Made by a program: the position numbers and the translations under genes | Assembly (NCBI GenBank): GCA_945881775.1 | Contig: CAMCVE010000014.1 | Location: forward strand, 1-64,000 | From: Bacteriovorax stolpii | GTDB lineage: Bacteria > Bdellovibrionota > UBA2428 | Direction: 5' to 3' | DNA: 64,000 nt | In this document: in pieces, positions 1 through 8,506 of the stretch | How positions within the stretch are numbered: position 1 is the first letter of the stretch | How the letters are laid out: each line of letters opens with the position of its first letter | The notes under the pieces: generated by a model | The model's input: only the letters and a program-made list of their open reading frames with translations | Told to the model about the DNA's origin: nothing | The model's database searches: none

Positions 1-358
1 TGGTGGAGGCGGTGGGAGTTGAACCCACGTCCGAATTGCCTGAAACCTAAGTCACTACGTGTGTAGTTTCCTGATTAATCTCGTCGATGCATCTAGCAGG
101 AAACCCCCGAATGCAGCGACCAGCCCGCCATTAAATCTCGACCTCGTGAAGAAGACACACACGAGATCCAGCCGTCATTATAACGGTCTGTTAAAGCCCA
201 ACGACCGAGACCTTAGAGACCGTGCGCTTAATCTCTTAAGCAGCAAGTGCAACGTTGTCGTTAGCACATAGTTTTGTTTGAGGAGATTTACGAGTGTCCC
301 AAACACCACTCGACACGCGACCCAGGCAACGCGACATCCGTCGAAACCCGGCGCCCCC
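1..358 (-). ncRNA. ssrA: tmRNA (transfer-messenger RNA), complete
   Basis: This RNA rescues stalled ribosomes by acting first as a tRNA and then as a short mRNA that tags the unfinished protein for proteolysis. On the minus strand the 5' end GGGGGCG (358-352) pairs with CGCCTCC near the 3' end to form the acceptor stem, with one G-U pair, and the molecule ends in an encoded CCA at 3-1. A T-arm with GGTTCAACTCC lies close to the 3' end. The tag reading frame runs from 265 to 236: GCT AAC GAC AAC GTT GCA CTT GCT GCT TAA, giving ANDNVALAA and then stop. This matches the usual ANDx-ALAA tag form. The gene fits exactly against the window edge and appears complete. Confidence 0.97.
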
Positions 359-373
359 ATATTTTCAAAGAAC

Positions 374-386
374 AGTCCTCAGGACT
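374..386. promoter_or_regulatory. Short perfect palindrome upstream of tmRNA
   Basis: The sequence AGTCCT-C-AGGACT is a perfect 6-bp inverted repeat around one base. It lies 16 bp upstream of the tmRNA 5' end and just after the stop of the neighbouring minus-strand gene. The one-base centre makes a terminator hairpin unlikely, since only about 5 bp could form and there is no T tract, so a protein-binding site is more plausible. No known operator was recognised. Confidence 0.25.
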
Positions 387-418
387 AACACGGACTGGCC
401 CCGATCACCATTGGCTTC

Positions 419-709
419 TCAGTCGAGTCCGATGCCGTCATCGTCAAGGAATGTTTTTTCAAAAACGCTGTCGATCACCGATTCACTCGTGCGCGCGGCA
501 AGGGCCGAGTCCACGTCGTAAAAGGATTGCGAGTCGCCATAGCGCGATCCGAAGTCGAGTCCACCCATGGCGTCAATCAGGCTTGTGCCGATCATCTTGT
601 CGTCAGCGATCAGGCCGGATTTTTTTGAAGGGGACTTCTTCTTCTGACGCTTATGGCCGAGGTTTTTGAGGTTTTCCAAGCGTTGCATTGTTGTGAAGAG
701 GTCTTCCAT
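419..709 (-). CDS. Small hypothetical protein, 96 aa
   Basis: I do not recognise this protein. It has a basic stretch near residues 20-30 (KRQKKKSPSKK) and a more acidic C-terminal half, with no signal peptide or membrane segment. The ATG at 709 is preceded by AGGGAGAATAGAGAAC, a good Shine-Dalgarno sequence at normal spacing, which is the main support for a real gene. It is transcribed toward the tmRNA and divergently from the kinase gene, so the 150-bp gap 710-859 must hold promoters for both directions. It may be a small nucleic-acid-binding or regulatory protein, but nothing in the sequence proves that. Confidence 0.6.
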   Translation of the reverse strand: MEDLFTTMQRLENLKNLGHKRQKKKSPSKKSGLIADDKMIGTSLIDAMGGLDFGSRYGDSQSFYDVDSALAARTSESVIDSVFEKTFLDDDGIGLD

Positions 710-859
710 GTTCTCTATTCTCCCTTTGCTGTCTTAGACAATCTGTCCCAACGCTTCGGTTAAGGGTGTGTTAAAGAATTCAAGATAAGTCTCTAAGGCT
801 TTGTAAATACTTGAAATAGAAAGGAAAAATTTCAGCACTTCGAGCTCAATTTCACCTCA

Positions 860-2905
860 ATGATTTCCCCTCGAATGACGATACAATGGGTTAGGGGACA
901 AAGTTTTCAAGCGACTATGGTAAACGAGAAACTCGACGATCTGCTCCTCCTCGAAAAGCTTGCCGCAGGCGGTATGGCCGAGGTGTATCGTGCGATTCAG
1001 CAGGGCTACGGCGGTTTTGAAAAAGTTGTTGCCGTCAAACGTATTCTTCCCCACTTCGCCAGCGACGAAGAATTCAAGAACATGTTTGTTATGGAGGCTC
1101 AACTCTCGGGTCTCATGCAGCACCCCAACGTAGTTCAAGTGTTTTCCAACGGAGAGTCCGACGGGTATCTCTATCTTGTCATGGAGTTTGTCGACGGCAA
1201 GAATCTTCGACAACTCCTGGCTCGCGCTGACAAACAGAAAGTTCGCATTCCAATCGAGATCGCCTGCTACATTCTTGCCGAGGCCGCGAAAGGTCTCGAG
1301 TACGCCCACTCATTCGTCGACGAAAGAACGGGGCAGGGTATGGAGATTGTCCACCGAGACATGAGCCCTCAAAACATCATGCTGAGCTACGATGGTGGCG
1401 TGAAGATCGTGGACTTTGGTATCGCCAAAGCTGCGGCACGTTCTGAGCACACCCGAGCCGGTGTTCTAAAAGGAAAGTTCGGCTACATGTCTCCCGAGCA
1501 AGCTCAGGGAATGCCGATCGATCGACGCACCGATATTTTTGCTCTCGGGATTATCTTTTTCGAGCTCCTCACTCAGCGTCGCCTTTTCTCTCACGACGAT
1601 GACATGCGGACACTGCAACTCATTCGCGAGTGCAATGTCCCGCGCCCGTCAAAGTACAATCCATCGATCAGTCCGGCCCTAGACCGTATCGTACTCAAGG
1701 CGCTCGCCAAAAATCGTGGCGACCGCTACGCCAATGCCGGCGAGCTCTATGCTGACGTTCATCGCTTCATGAACCAAAAATATCCGCAGTTCCTTTCGAT
1801 GGACTTCGGAAAATTCCTGAAAGCAAAAATTTTCCAGGAAGACATTCTAACCGAGCGCAAGAAACGTGAAATTTTAGCGGCTGAAGCACCCGCGCGACTG
1901 GGTAATTCTCAACAGTCCCGGCGCAAGGTGAGTATGCCCGAGGGACAGGCTGAGGACAAAGAGTCGACGAAGGTCGATTTTTCCGATGATGTGTCTGAGA
2001 TCACCAAAGCGTCGCAGATCCTCGGACTCGCGCCGCCCAGGAACTCCCCCGAGGCCAAGCCTAAGCCCGAGCCCAAATTAGACGTTTCAGAGATCGACGA
2101 GCAGGCCTCGGTGGAACTATCCCCGCCCAAGTCCTCGGATAGCACGCGTCTTACGGATTCGAGCGAAGAGTCCCTTGAACTGCCGTCTTCTTCTGTTGCA
2201 CAGAAAACAACCCAGCTAGAGAGCGGCGAAAATGCCGCCTTTAAAATGAGCTCTGGCCCGAGTCATCTTTCGCTCTCAGTTCCTGTGGGTGAGCGTGGAC
2301 CGCTGCCGCTTCGCAAGCCTCTCACGCCTCGACCGCAAGCAGACAACCGAAATCTTCGAATCGAAAACGTCAGCCCAGAGTCTGCTCCTCCGTCGATGGC
2401 ATCCAATCCCGCTTATCGAGACGTGAAGTATACTGGCCCCGACGACTCTGCAAGGCGCGCATTCGGCGGTCGCATGTATGTGGCTCTGATGGCACTAGCT
2501 GGTCTTGGTGCTTATTGGCATTTCGTGGAAGGCAAAAGCACGCCGACCATACAAGTGGCACGTCAGGATCAGACACCCGTGCAAACCGACGCTAGCCCAA
2601 CAACCTCGACAGATCGTACGCCCGCCTCGAAGCAGCCCGTGCTCGAAGCTCCCGTGTATCAACCCGAGGGGGCCACTGGATATCTTAATTTGAAAACCTT
2701 CCCTTCTGCGACTGAGGTCTATGTCGATGGGCATGTGCTCGTGGATAAGGAAGGTCTGCCTGTTCGCGCTCCCGCAAACCTTCAAAAGGTCCAGGTTGGT
2801 AACCGCAAAGTCGTCTTGCGCAACAAGGCGCTTGGGTTATCGTGGGAAGGCGAGGTCGACATTGAATTCGATAGCGTCAAAACACTTGAAGTTCGTCTAA
2901 AGTAG
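860..2905 (+). CDS. Membrane-anchored Ser/Thr protein kinase with PEGA-like C-terminal domain
   Basis: A Hanks-type kinase predicted to phosphorylate Ser/Thr residues of cytoplasmic targets. The glycine loop (AAGGMAEVY, about residues 35-43), VAVK lysine (about 60), HRDMSPQN catalytic loop (about 165-172), DFG (about 185-187) and GYMSPEQ activation-loop end are all present, so it should be active. HRDMSPQN is typical of myxobacterial and related kinases. A long Ser/Pro/charged linker follows, then one membrane helix (about 537-556) and a C-terminal PEGA-like repeat (about 603-625) that would lie outside the inner membrane. No start has a good ribosome binding site. The longest ATG is given, but Met20 at 917 is equally possible because the kinase fold begins only after it. 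An acyl-CoA synthetase follows 42 bp downstream. Confidence 0.92.
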   Translation: MISPRMTIQWVRGQSFQATMVNEKLDDLLLLEKLAAGGMAEVYRAIQQGYGGFEKVVAVKRILPHFASDEEFKNMFVMEAQLSGLMQHPNVVQVFSNGESDGYLYLVMEFVDGKNLRQLLARADKQKVRIPIEIACYILAEAAKGLEYAHSFVDERTGQGMEIVHRDMSPQNIMLSYDGGVKIVDFGIAKAAARSEHTRAGVLKGKFGYMSPEQAQGMPIDRRTDIFALGIIFFELLTQRRLFSHDDDMRTLQLIRECNVPRPSKYNPSISPALDRIVLKALAKNRGDRYANAGELYADVHRFMNQKYPQFLSMDFGKFLKAKIFQEDILTERKKREILAAEAPARLGNSQQSRRKVSMPEGQAEDKESTKVDFSDDVSEITKASQILGLAPPRNSPEAKPKPEPKLDVSEIDEQASVELSPPKSSDSTRLTDSSEESLELPSSSVAQKTTQLESGENAAFKMSSGPSHLSLSVPVGERGPLPLRKPLTPRPQADNRNLRIENVSPESAPPSMASNPAYRDVKYTGPDDSARRAFGGRMYVALMALAGLGAYWHFVEGKSTPTIQVARQDQTPVQTDASPTTSTDRTPASKQPVLEAPVYQPEGATGYLNLKTFPSATEVYVDGHVLVDKEGLPVRAPANLQKVQVGNRKVVLRNKALGLSWEGEVDIEFDSVKTLEVRLK

Positions 2906-2947
2906 GCGAGTAGCTCCCAAAGTACGACAACGAGGTAGAGACAACGC

Positions 2948-4759
2948 ATGGGCTCACTGATTCTAGAGAAAAATCTCGCACAAACCTTTTTCAAGCGCGT
3001 CGATCAGAGCGCCTCTCGCAGCGCCATGATTCGAAAGGTTTCAGGGACATGGCGCACACTGACATGGTTGGAATATCGTAGCGAAGTCTACCGGATCGCC
3101 CAGGCTTTGCGCAAAGAAGGTGTAAAGCGTGGCGAAGTCGTGGCCATTGTTTCTAACAGTCGCCCTGAGTGGGCTTGGATTGACGTCGCGTGCTTCTGCC
3201 TCGGCGCGATTAGTGTGCCGGTGTATCCTTCTCTCCTCGCTGAAGATATGCGGTATATCCTCAAGGACTGCATCGCAAAGATCGTCTTCGTCGAAGACTC
3301 TGGGCAGAAGGCCAAGATCGAGGCCTCGCTCAGTGAACTCAACCAGATTGTTCGTGTGGTGATTCTGAATGAGTCGGTTTCGGAGAACGAAACTTTCGTG
3401 ACGTTTGCGGAGTGGATCAGCAAGTGGGGTTTGGCAGAAAAAGTTCCAAACACCAACGAGGTGAGCGAGCTCCGTGCTCTCACGGAAGATCTCGAGTCGA
3501 GCGAAATCGCCAGTATCGTTTACACATCGGGAACCAGTGGTCAGCCCAAAGGTGTGGAGCTGTCGCATGCCAGCTTTCTTAATTTCATCGAAGGGACTGA
3601 GAAGGCCTTAGGTGTTTCTGAGAACGACACCACGCTCCTTTTTTTGCCTATGGCTCACATCCTCGGACGCGTCGAGCACATGCTTGCTCTCGGGGTGGGA
3701 TGGACCAATGCCTATGCTGAGAATCTCAAGGTCATGATCGACAATCTTGTCGAAGTCCGTCCGACTGTTCTAGTTTCGGTCCCTCGGATTTATGAGAAGA
3801 TCTATTCCACCGTGCTTGGTAAACTTTCCAAAGGGGGCCAGGCAGAAAAGTTTATTGGCGAAAAGGCTGTAAGTTTTGCGAGCGAATACAGTCGGGTTCT
3901 CGAGTCCGGTCAAAAACTCGACCTTTTTCAGAAACTCCAATACGCAGCCTTTTCAAAGGTTCTCTACAATAAGGTTCGCTCCAGATTCGGGGGACGTCTG
4001 CGCTTTTGCATCAGCGGAGGAGCTCCATTTTCTCAGGAGATCTCTCGCTTCTTCCATGCTTGCGGTGTTCTGATTCTCGAAGGTTATGGACTCACTGAAT
4101 CCACTGGTCCCTTAACTTGCAATCGTCCGGGAGATTTCCGTATGGGAACTGTTGGCAAGGCACTCGAAGGCATTGAACTTAAGATCGCCGAAGACGGTGA
4201 GATCCTCGCTCGTGGTGCGTCAATCATGAAGCAGTATCACGGCCTCACAAGCGCTACAGCCGAAGTGTTCACGCACGATCGATTCTTCGCTACAGGAGAT
4301 ATTGGGCGGGTCGATGAAGAAGGTTTTTTGCACATCACGGACCGCAAGAAGGATCTCATTGTTACCGCGGGCGGTAAGAATATTGCTCCTCAGAAGATCG
4401 AATCGATGCTGCTCGAGGATCCCTTGTTTGCTCAGGCCATGGTGGTCGGGGATCGTCAAAAATTCTTGGGCGCACTCGTCGCATTGAACTCTGGGGAAGC
4501 CCGTCAGTTGGCGCGCGCTTCGGGTATTGAGAAGACTCAGTTGGAAGAGCTGTACTCCGATCCAAAATTCAAGCAGCTTGTTTATCGACGCGCGGCCCAG
4601 GTCAACTCAAGACTGGCATCGTTCGAGAGCATCAAAAAAATCCATATTTTGCCCCGTGAACTCAGTGTCGAAGAGGGCGAAGTGACACCCAGTCTCAAGG
4701 TTAAAAGAAAATTTTGTGAGAAGAAGTACTCCGAATTGATCGATGACCTATTTGCATGA
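2948..4759 (+). CDS. Long-chain acyl-CoA synthetase (AMP-forming)
   Basis: A member of the ANL adenylating superfamily, closest in layout to long-chain fatty acid-CoA ligases (FadD15/FAA type, about 600 aa). It would activate fatty acids with ATP and CoA. The AMP-binding P-loop YTSGTSGQPKG is at about residues 191-201, GYGLTES at about 379, and the TGD plus DRKKDLIVTAGGKNI hinge and C-terminal motifs at about 450-475. The ATG at 2948 follows AGGTAGAG. It probably forms one transcription unit with the kinase upstream and the SCP2-domain gene 14 bp downstream, which points to lipid handling. The exact chain-length preference cannot be read from sequence. Confidence 0.93.
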   Translation: MGSLILEKNLAQTFFKRVDQSASRSAMIRKVSGTWRTLTWLEYRSEVYRIAQALRKEGVKRGEVVAIVSNSRPEWAWIDVACFCLGAISVPVYPSLLAEDMRYILKDCIAKIVFVEDSGQKAKIEASLSELNQIVRVVILNESVSENETFVTFAEWISKWGLAEKVPNTNEVSELRALTEDLESSEIASIVYTSGTSGQPKGVELSHASFLNFIEGTEKALGVSENDTTLLFLPMAHILGRVEHMLALGVGWTNAYAENLKVMIDNLVEVRPTVLVSVPRIYEKIYSTVLGKLSKGGQAEKFIGEKAVSFASEYSRVLESGQKLDLFQKLQYAAFSKVLYNKVRSRFGGRLRFCISGGAPFSQEISRFFHACGVLILEGYGLTESTGPLTCNRPGDFRMGTVGKALEGIELKIAEDGEILARGASIMKQYHGLTSATAEVFTHDRFFATGDIGRVDEEGFLHITDRKKDLIVTAGGKNIAPQKIESMLLEDPLFAQAMVVGDRQKFLGALVALNSGEARQLARASGIEKTQLEELYSDPKFKQLVYRRAAQVNSRLASFESIKKIHILPRELSVEEGEVTPSLKVKRKFCEKKYSELIDDLFA

Positions 4760-4773
4760 CAGAATAGGGCTTT

Positions 4774-5121
4774 ATGACGGCAAGAGACTTTTTTGAAAAG
4801 AAATTCGCGACCAAGATTTCTGCTAACCCTGCGTGCCTCCAAGACGCTGGTGTTATCTCAAAGAGCATCGCGCTTGATATTGAAGGTTCCGAAGGCGGCC
4901 AATGGACTTTCCAGTTCGATGAGAAAGGAATGCTGTCGATGAAGCCAGGCGCAGCAGCCGACTCAGCCTGCGTGATCTCCATGAAGGATGATACCTTCAC
5001 CGGAATGATCAGCGGCAAGGTGAATGTTCCAATGGCTTTCATCACCCGTAAGATCAAGGTCAAAGGTGAGAGCACTTTAGCGGCTAAGCTCGGTACCTCG
5101 CTTCAAAAGCTATTTCAGTAG
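4774..5121 (+). CDS. SCP2 sterol-binding domain protein
   Basis: A 115-residue single-domain protein of the SCP2 sterol-transfer family. These small hydrophobic-tunnel proteins bind lipids or fatty acyl groups in the cytoplasm. The family pattern is visible: an N-terminal helix, the strand block GGQWTFQFDEKG, the DDTFTGMISGKVN segment, and a C-terminal KVKGESTLAAKLGTSLQKLF helix. There is no signal peptide. It follows the acyl-CoA synthetase by 14 bp and ends at a strong terminator, so the pair probably works on the same acyl substrates. The actual ligand is unknown. Confidence 0.88.
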   Translation: MTARDFFEKKFATKISANPACLQDAGVISKSIALDIEGSEGGQWTFQFDEKGMLSMKPGAAADSACVISMKDDTFTGMISGKVNVPMAFITRKIKVKGESTLAAKLGTSLQKLFQ

Positions 5122-5146
5122 TCTGCAGCTATTTTTTTTGACAAAA

Positions 5147-5187
5147 ACAAAACGCCTCGTGGATTTCTCCACGAGGCGTTTTGTTTC
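5147..5187. terminator. Bidirectional rho-independent terminator
   Basis: A perfect 17-bp stem (5147-5163 with 5168-5184) around a TTTC loop, with a core of AACGCCTCGTGGA. T-rich sequence flanks both sides. It sits between the convergent SCP2-domain and subtilase genes and should stop transcription from both. Confidence 0.92.
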
Positions 5188-5205
5188 AATTCAGTGAATT
5201 GTGTT

Positions 5206-6984
5206 TTAGCGGAGGCTGATTGCCTTGAGGACAGCGGCGTTAGCGTCGACGAGTCCTGCTCCAAATTCGTTGGGACGCTCCGCGCTTGCGGTCATCGGTG
5301 ATGAGGTCTCAGACAGGATCTGACGTACTTGCGCGGCCGTTAGATTGCGGTTAGCAGCCTTGACGAGCGCTGCGACTCCAGCCACGTGAGGAGAAGCCAT
5401 CGAGGTGCCGCCCAATGCCGAGTAGTTCGTTTTAACGACGCTAAGCGAAGCGCGGGCAACCTCACCAGCTTGGAGGGCGGCCACAACAGAATCGCCAACT
5501 GTCTTTTCGATCATCGCGACTGGAACTCCAACGCTTGTTCCGTCTTGGGTTAGAGCTCCCGAGATCAGGCCCACGGTGTTGTTGAAGATCAGGACACCGG
5601 CAGCTCCTGCGCCGACTGCGGATTTGACCTTCTCGGCGAAGGGAATCTCGCCGCGTTGGATGAGTGCAAACTTGCCGCGCAGATCCTTGCCGGTGAAATC
5701 TTCAGGTTTGCCAAGTCCGACGAAGACGAGTTCAGCAGTGAGGGGAACTTCGTTCTCTTCGGCTCCAACGAAACTTTTGCTCTTCACTTCGCCCTTCACA
5801 GGGCCTTCCATTTCAACTTTGGCTTCGCGGCCGGATCCCGTAGGAACGGACGAGAGGACATCAACGCCGGGAGCAACGATCGCGAGCTCGGGACCCCAAT
5901 TGGAGAAGCTGGCTTTGGCGAGACGGCTGTCAATTGCTCCAACAGCCATGGATCCGGGGTAAGCGGCGGGGAAAGACACGGATGCTTGTCCGTCGTTGCC
6001 CGAGGCGCAGATCACGGTGACATTGGCACGATCTGCAGCAGCGACAGCTTCGCGGGCTGCAGTAGAGGCCATTGGACCGCCAAGAGACATGTTCAGGACA
6101 TCGACCTTCTGTTCGATTCCGTACTCGATGCCACGAATAATGCCGACAGAGGTGCAACCAAATTTGCCACAAACTCGACCCATGAGGAGGTTTGCGAGAG
6201 GGGCAACTCCTGAAACGCCAGAACCGTTATAGGCGCCGAGAATGGTGCCCGAAACGTGGGTTCCATGGCCGTTCTCATCGAAGTAATCATATTTCGTGCT
6301 CGAGCCCTCAGCACCACCAAGGAGATTGGCCGCTGAAGGGAGTAAACTATTGAGAGCGCCAGGCAGAACTTCTGTTGTTCGTGCGAGGAAATTGCGACCG
6401 GCTTCGAAGCGCGAAGCGATGTCGGTGTGATCGCGGTCGATGCCCGTATCCAAGACGAGCACGCGAGCTCCGCGGCCAGCGATCGTCTGAGTACCATCAG
6501 CGGATTGAGCGGATTTCCAGGCGTCAACCGCGCGAACAGCCTTCAGGCCCCACGTAATTTCGCCTTCATCGAAGAGGTCTTTAGGGTCGGGGAGTGTTGC
6601 AGCATCCGAAACAGCTGCAGGCTTGGCAGTGCGCGTCGCGAGGGGTTGCGGTGCAGGGAAGAAATATTCTTTCTCGACGAGAGCAACGTTGGGATCGTTC
6701 TTCAGAGCCGCGATTTCAGACGACGTGGCAAGGATCTCAAGCATACGCGTGTTGCGCAAGGCGTGAACGACGCGAAGATCGTTTTGCATGACGCGAACTC
6801 GGGTCTGAGCGCCGCCAAGCGCCGGAGACGAGAGTTGGCGAGCGACATTTTGAACGATTCCGGGAGAGTGGTATTGCACCAAATAGCGGCTTACGGCCTC
6901 TTCGGCTTGAGCTCCGAGACTCGTGGACAGGACGAGACCCGCGGTAACCACAGTGGCTGCGAAATTCTTGCGAGATGTTTTCAT
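5206..6984 (-). CDS. Secreted subtilisin-like serine protease (S8) with PA domain insertion
   Basis: A 592-residue exported peptidase. The start is placed at 6984, where AAGGGAGAAAG precedes ATG and a clean signal peptide follows (KTSRKN, then a hydrophobic stretch ending near AQA). An upstream ATG at 7014 would add ten charged residues before it. An inhibitor_I9-like propeptide (RYLVQYHS to VEKEYFF) comes first. The S8 catalytic domain then shows Asp (VLVLDTGID), His (NGHGTHVSG) and Ser (GGTSMASPHVAG). A protease-associated (PA) domain with GAAGVLIFNN is inserted before the Ser motif. All triad residues are present. The protein likely acts outside the cell or in the periplasm as a general protease. 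It converges on the lipid genes and shares a terminator with them. Confidence 0.95.
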   Translation of the reverse strand: MKTSRKNFAATVVTAGLVLSTSLGAQAEEAVSRYLVQYHSPGIVQNVARQLSSPALGGAQTRVRVMQNDLRVVHALRNTRMLEILATSSEIAALKNDPNVALVEKEYFFPAPQPLATRTAKPAAVSDAATLPDPKDLFDEGEITWGLKAVRAVDAWKSAQSADGTQTIAGRGARVLVLDTGIDRDHTDIASRFEAGRNFLARTTEVLPGALNSLLPSAANLLGGAEGSSTKYDYFDENGHGTHVSGTILGAYNGSGVSGVAPLANLLMGRVCGKFGCTSVGIIRGIEYGIEQKVDVLNMSLGGPMASTAAREAVAAADRANVTVICASGNDGQASVSFPAAYPGSMAVGAIDSRLAKASFSNWGPELAIVAPGVDVLSSVPTGSGREAKVEMEGPVKGEVKSKSFVGAEENEVPLTAELVFVGLGKPEDFTGKDLRGKFALIQRGEIPFAEKVKSAVGAGAAGVLIFNNTVGLISGALTQDGTSVGVPVAMIEKTVGDSVVAALQAGEVARASLSVVKTNYSALGGTSMASPHVAGVAALVKAANRNLTAAQVRQILSETSSPMTASAERPNEFGAGLVDANAAVLKAISLR

Positions 6985-7103
6985 GACGACTTTCTCCCTT
7001 ATCTTTCGACTCAAGTTCTCGGCACGAGAACTCGTAAACCCCCAACAGGTCTGATAGGTTCATACGGGATGGGACTCTTTCAGACTCCTTAAAAGAGCTT
7101 ACA

Positions 7104-7841
7104 ATGCGGGATTTTCTGGAATTTTTAAGGCGCCCAAAACCTTCGCTGCCCCTGATTGGCTTTGTTCTGGTCCTTGGAACTTTGGGAGTCCTGCTCCTCG
7201 TTTCGAGGCTTGCTTGGTTCGAGCTAACTCCGGAGTCTCGGAGCTTCTGGCAGGGCAGTTCACGGGCTGGACTTTTTGTGCCCAGCCCACTCGAAGCCTA
7301 TTTCCTGGATACCCGAGAAGAGCTCTGGCCTGACCGCTTCAATCCAAAGGATCCGCTTCGAGCTACTGAAATTCCAGCATTTTACACACATTTCATCCGG
7401 CAAAATCGCTGGGACGTCATCTCACCCTTTGAACTTGAAGGGGCTCGTCAATGGTCGATCCTTGCGAACTCGCAGCATCTCAACGAACTGAAGGCTCTTC
7501 TCAAACAGCCTAGCTCCCTTTCGATTCGCTCCGAAAAGGAATGTAGCCCGCTTATGCAAGAAACTTTGTATAGAATTTCGCAGGTTTGGCCGGAGTACCT
7601 GAAGGACATTCGGGTCTATTTTGCCGGCTGTGCGCCCCGCGGTATCCATCTTCTTTGGTGGGAGTTTCAGGCGGCCTTGGAGAAAGAGGATCCCGAGTCT
7701 CTCAGGGCCATCGGCCTAAAATTCCAAGCCGGAATGAACGATTATCCAGGGCAGTGGTCAAGATGGTTCGCTCTTGAGGCCTACCAGATCGCTCACGTCA
7801 TGGCAGCGCGTTTCGAGGAACGGGCGACTAAGGAGCCCTAA
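7104..7841 (+). CDS. Hypothetical protein with one N-terminal membrane segment
   Basis: I do not recognise this 245-residue protein. A hydrophobic segment at about residues 15-38 (LPLIGFVLVLGTLGVLLLV) probably anchors it in the inner membrane, with the remaining 200 residues outside. Two cysteines (KECSPL and FAGCAPRG) could form a disulfide. It is Trp-rich (about eleven Trp). The gene runs divergently from the subtilase, and its last 14 bp overlap the end of the convergent gene at 7828. Confidence 0.72.
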   Translation: MRDFLEFLRRPKPSLPLIGFVLVLGTLGVLLLVSRLAWFELTPESRSFWQGSSRAGLFVPSPLEAYFLDTREELWPDRFNPKDPLRATEIPAFYTHFIRQNRWDVISPFELEGARQWSILANSQHLNELKALLKQPSSLSIRSEKECSPLMQETLYRISQVWPEYLKDIRVYFAGCAPRGIHLLWWEFQAALEKEDPESLRAIGLKFQAGMNDYPGQWSRWFALEAYQIAHVMAARFEERATKEP

Positions 7842-8406
7842 AAAACGCCTCAATCTGTCCTTTGAGCCAGTCAATGTCCTCGCGTTTGGCGCGTCTCTCC
7901 AGGACGACTCCCGGTTTGGATTTGAGCTTCAAAAGCCAGTGCCCGCGAGTGGCGTAGCGGTCTTGGCGACCTCGGTTTTGGGCCGCAACGGCGGCGACGT
8001 TGACGGCACCTTTCCAGTTGTCCACTTCGAGATCCTCAAGTCCTGCACACTCGTAGTTTGCGGTTCCCCAGCGAATAGGACCGAGGGTTTGAGTCGTGCG
8101 AATGAGGAGTTTGCTGTCGGTTCTTTCAAAGGTCACGCTCGATTTGTAGAACCAGCACACAAAGCAGACGAGAGGATAGGCGAAGAGAATAAAATAGAAA
8201 AAGGCCGCGAGTCCTTTATCGAAGAGCTCACCCTGTTTCCACATGATGTCAAAGAGGGGGGCCGCGGCTAGATACATCGCCGCAAGCACCAGACCAATGA
8301 AAAGAAAGCTTCCTCCGACAGCAAAACGTTTTGTGGTGCTTGTGAGCACCAAAGTGGTGGGACGACTGTGGCGAAGATCGAGTTCAAGCGGAAAAACAAG
8401 GCCCAT
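7828..8406 (-). CDS. Hypothetical membrane protein (PH-like, two membrane helices)
   Basis: About 192 residues from the Met at 8406. The frame is open further upstream to 8565, but that would run into the malic enzyme start region and adds an Arg-rich, poorly structured extension. Two membrane helices (GSFLFIGLVLAAMYLAAA and FFYFILFAYPLVCFVCWF) are followed by a soluble beta-rich part with conserved-looking Trp residues. This layout resembles small bacterial membrane-bound PH-like proteins, but I could not assign a family. It overlaps the convergent gene by 14 bp. Confidence 0.65.
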   Translation of the reverse strand: MGLVFPLELDLRHSRPTTLVLTSTTKRFAVGGSFLFIGLVLAAMYLAAAPLFDIMWKQGELFDKGLAAFFYFILFAYPLVCFVCWFYKSSVTFERTDSKLLIRTTQTLGPIRWGTANYECAGLEDLEVDNWKGAVNVAAVAAQNRGRQDRYATRGHWLLKLKSKPGVVLERRAKREDIDWLKGQIEAFFRAP

Positions 8407-8506
8407 GTGTCTGAGTTCATTCCCTTGAGAGGCTGGCGTCAAGCACCCTTTTAGCAAGGCCTCTGGCTTGATAGGAGTGCTTAGGGGTTCTAGTCTGCAG
8501 GGTCTC

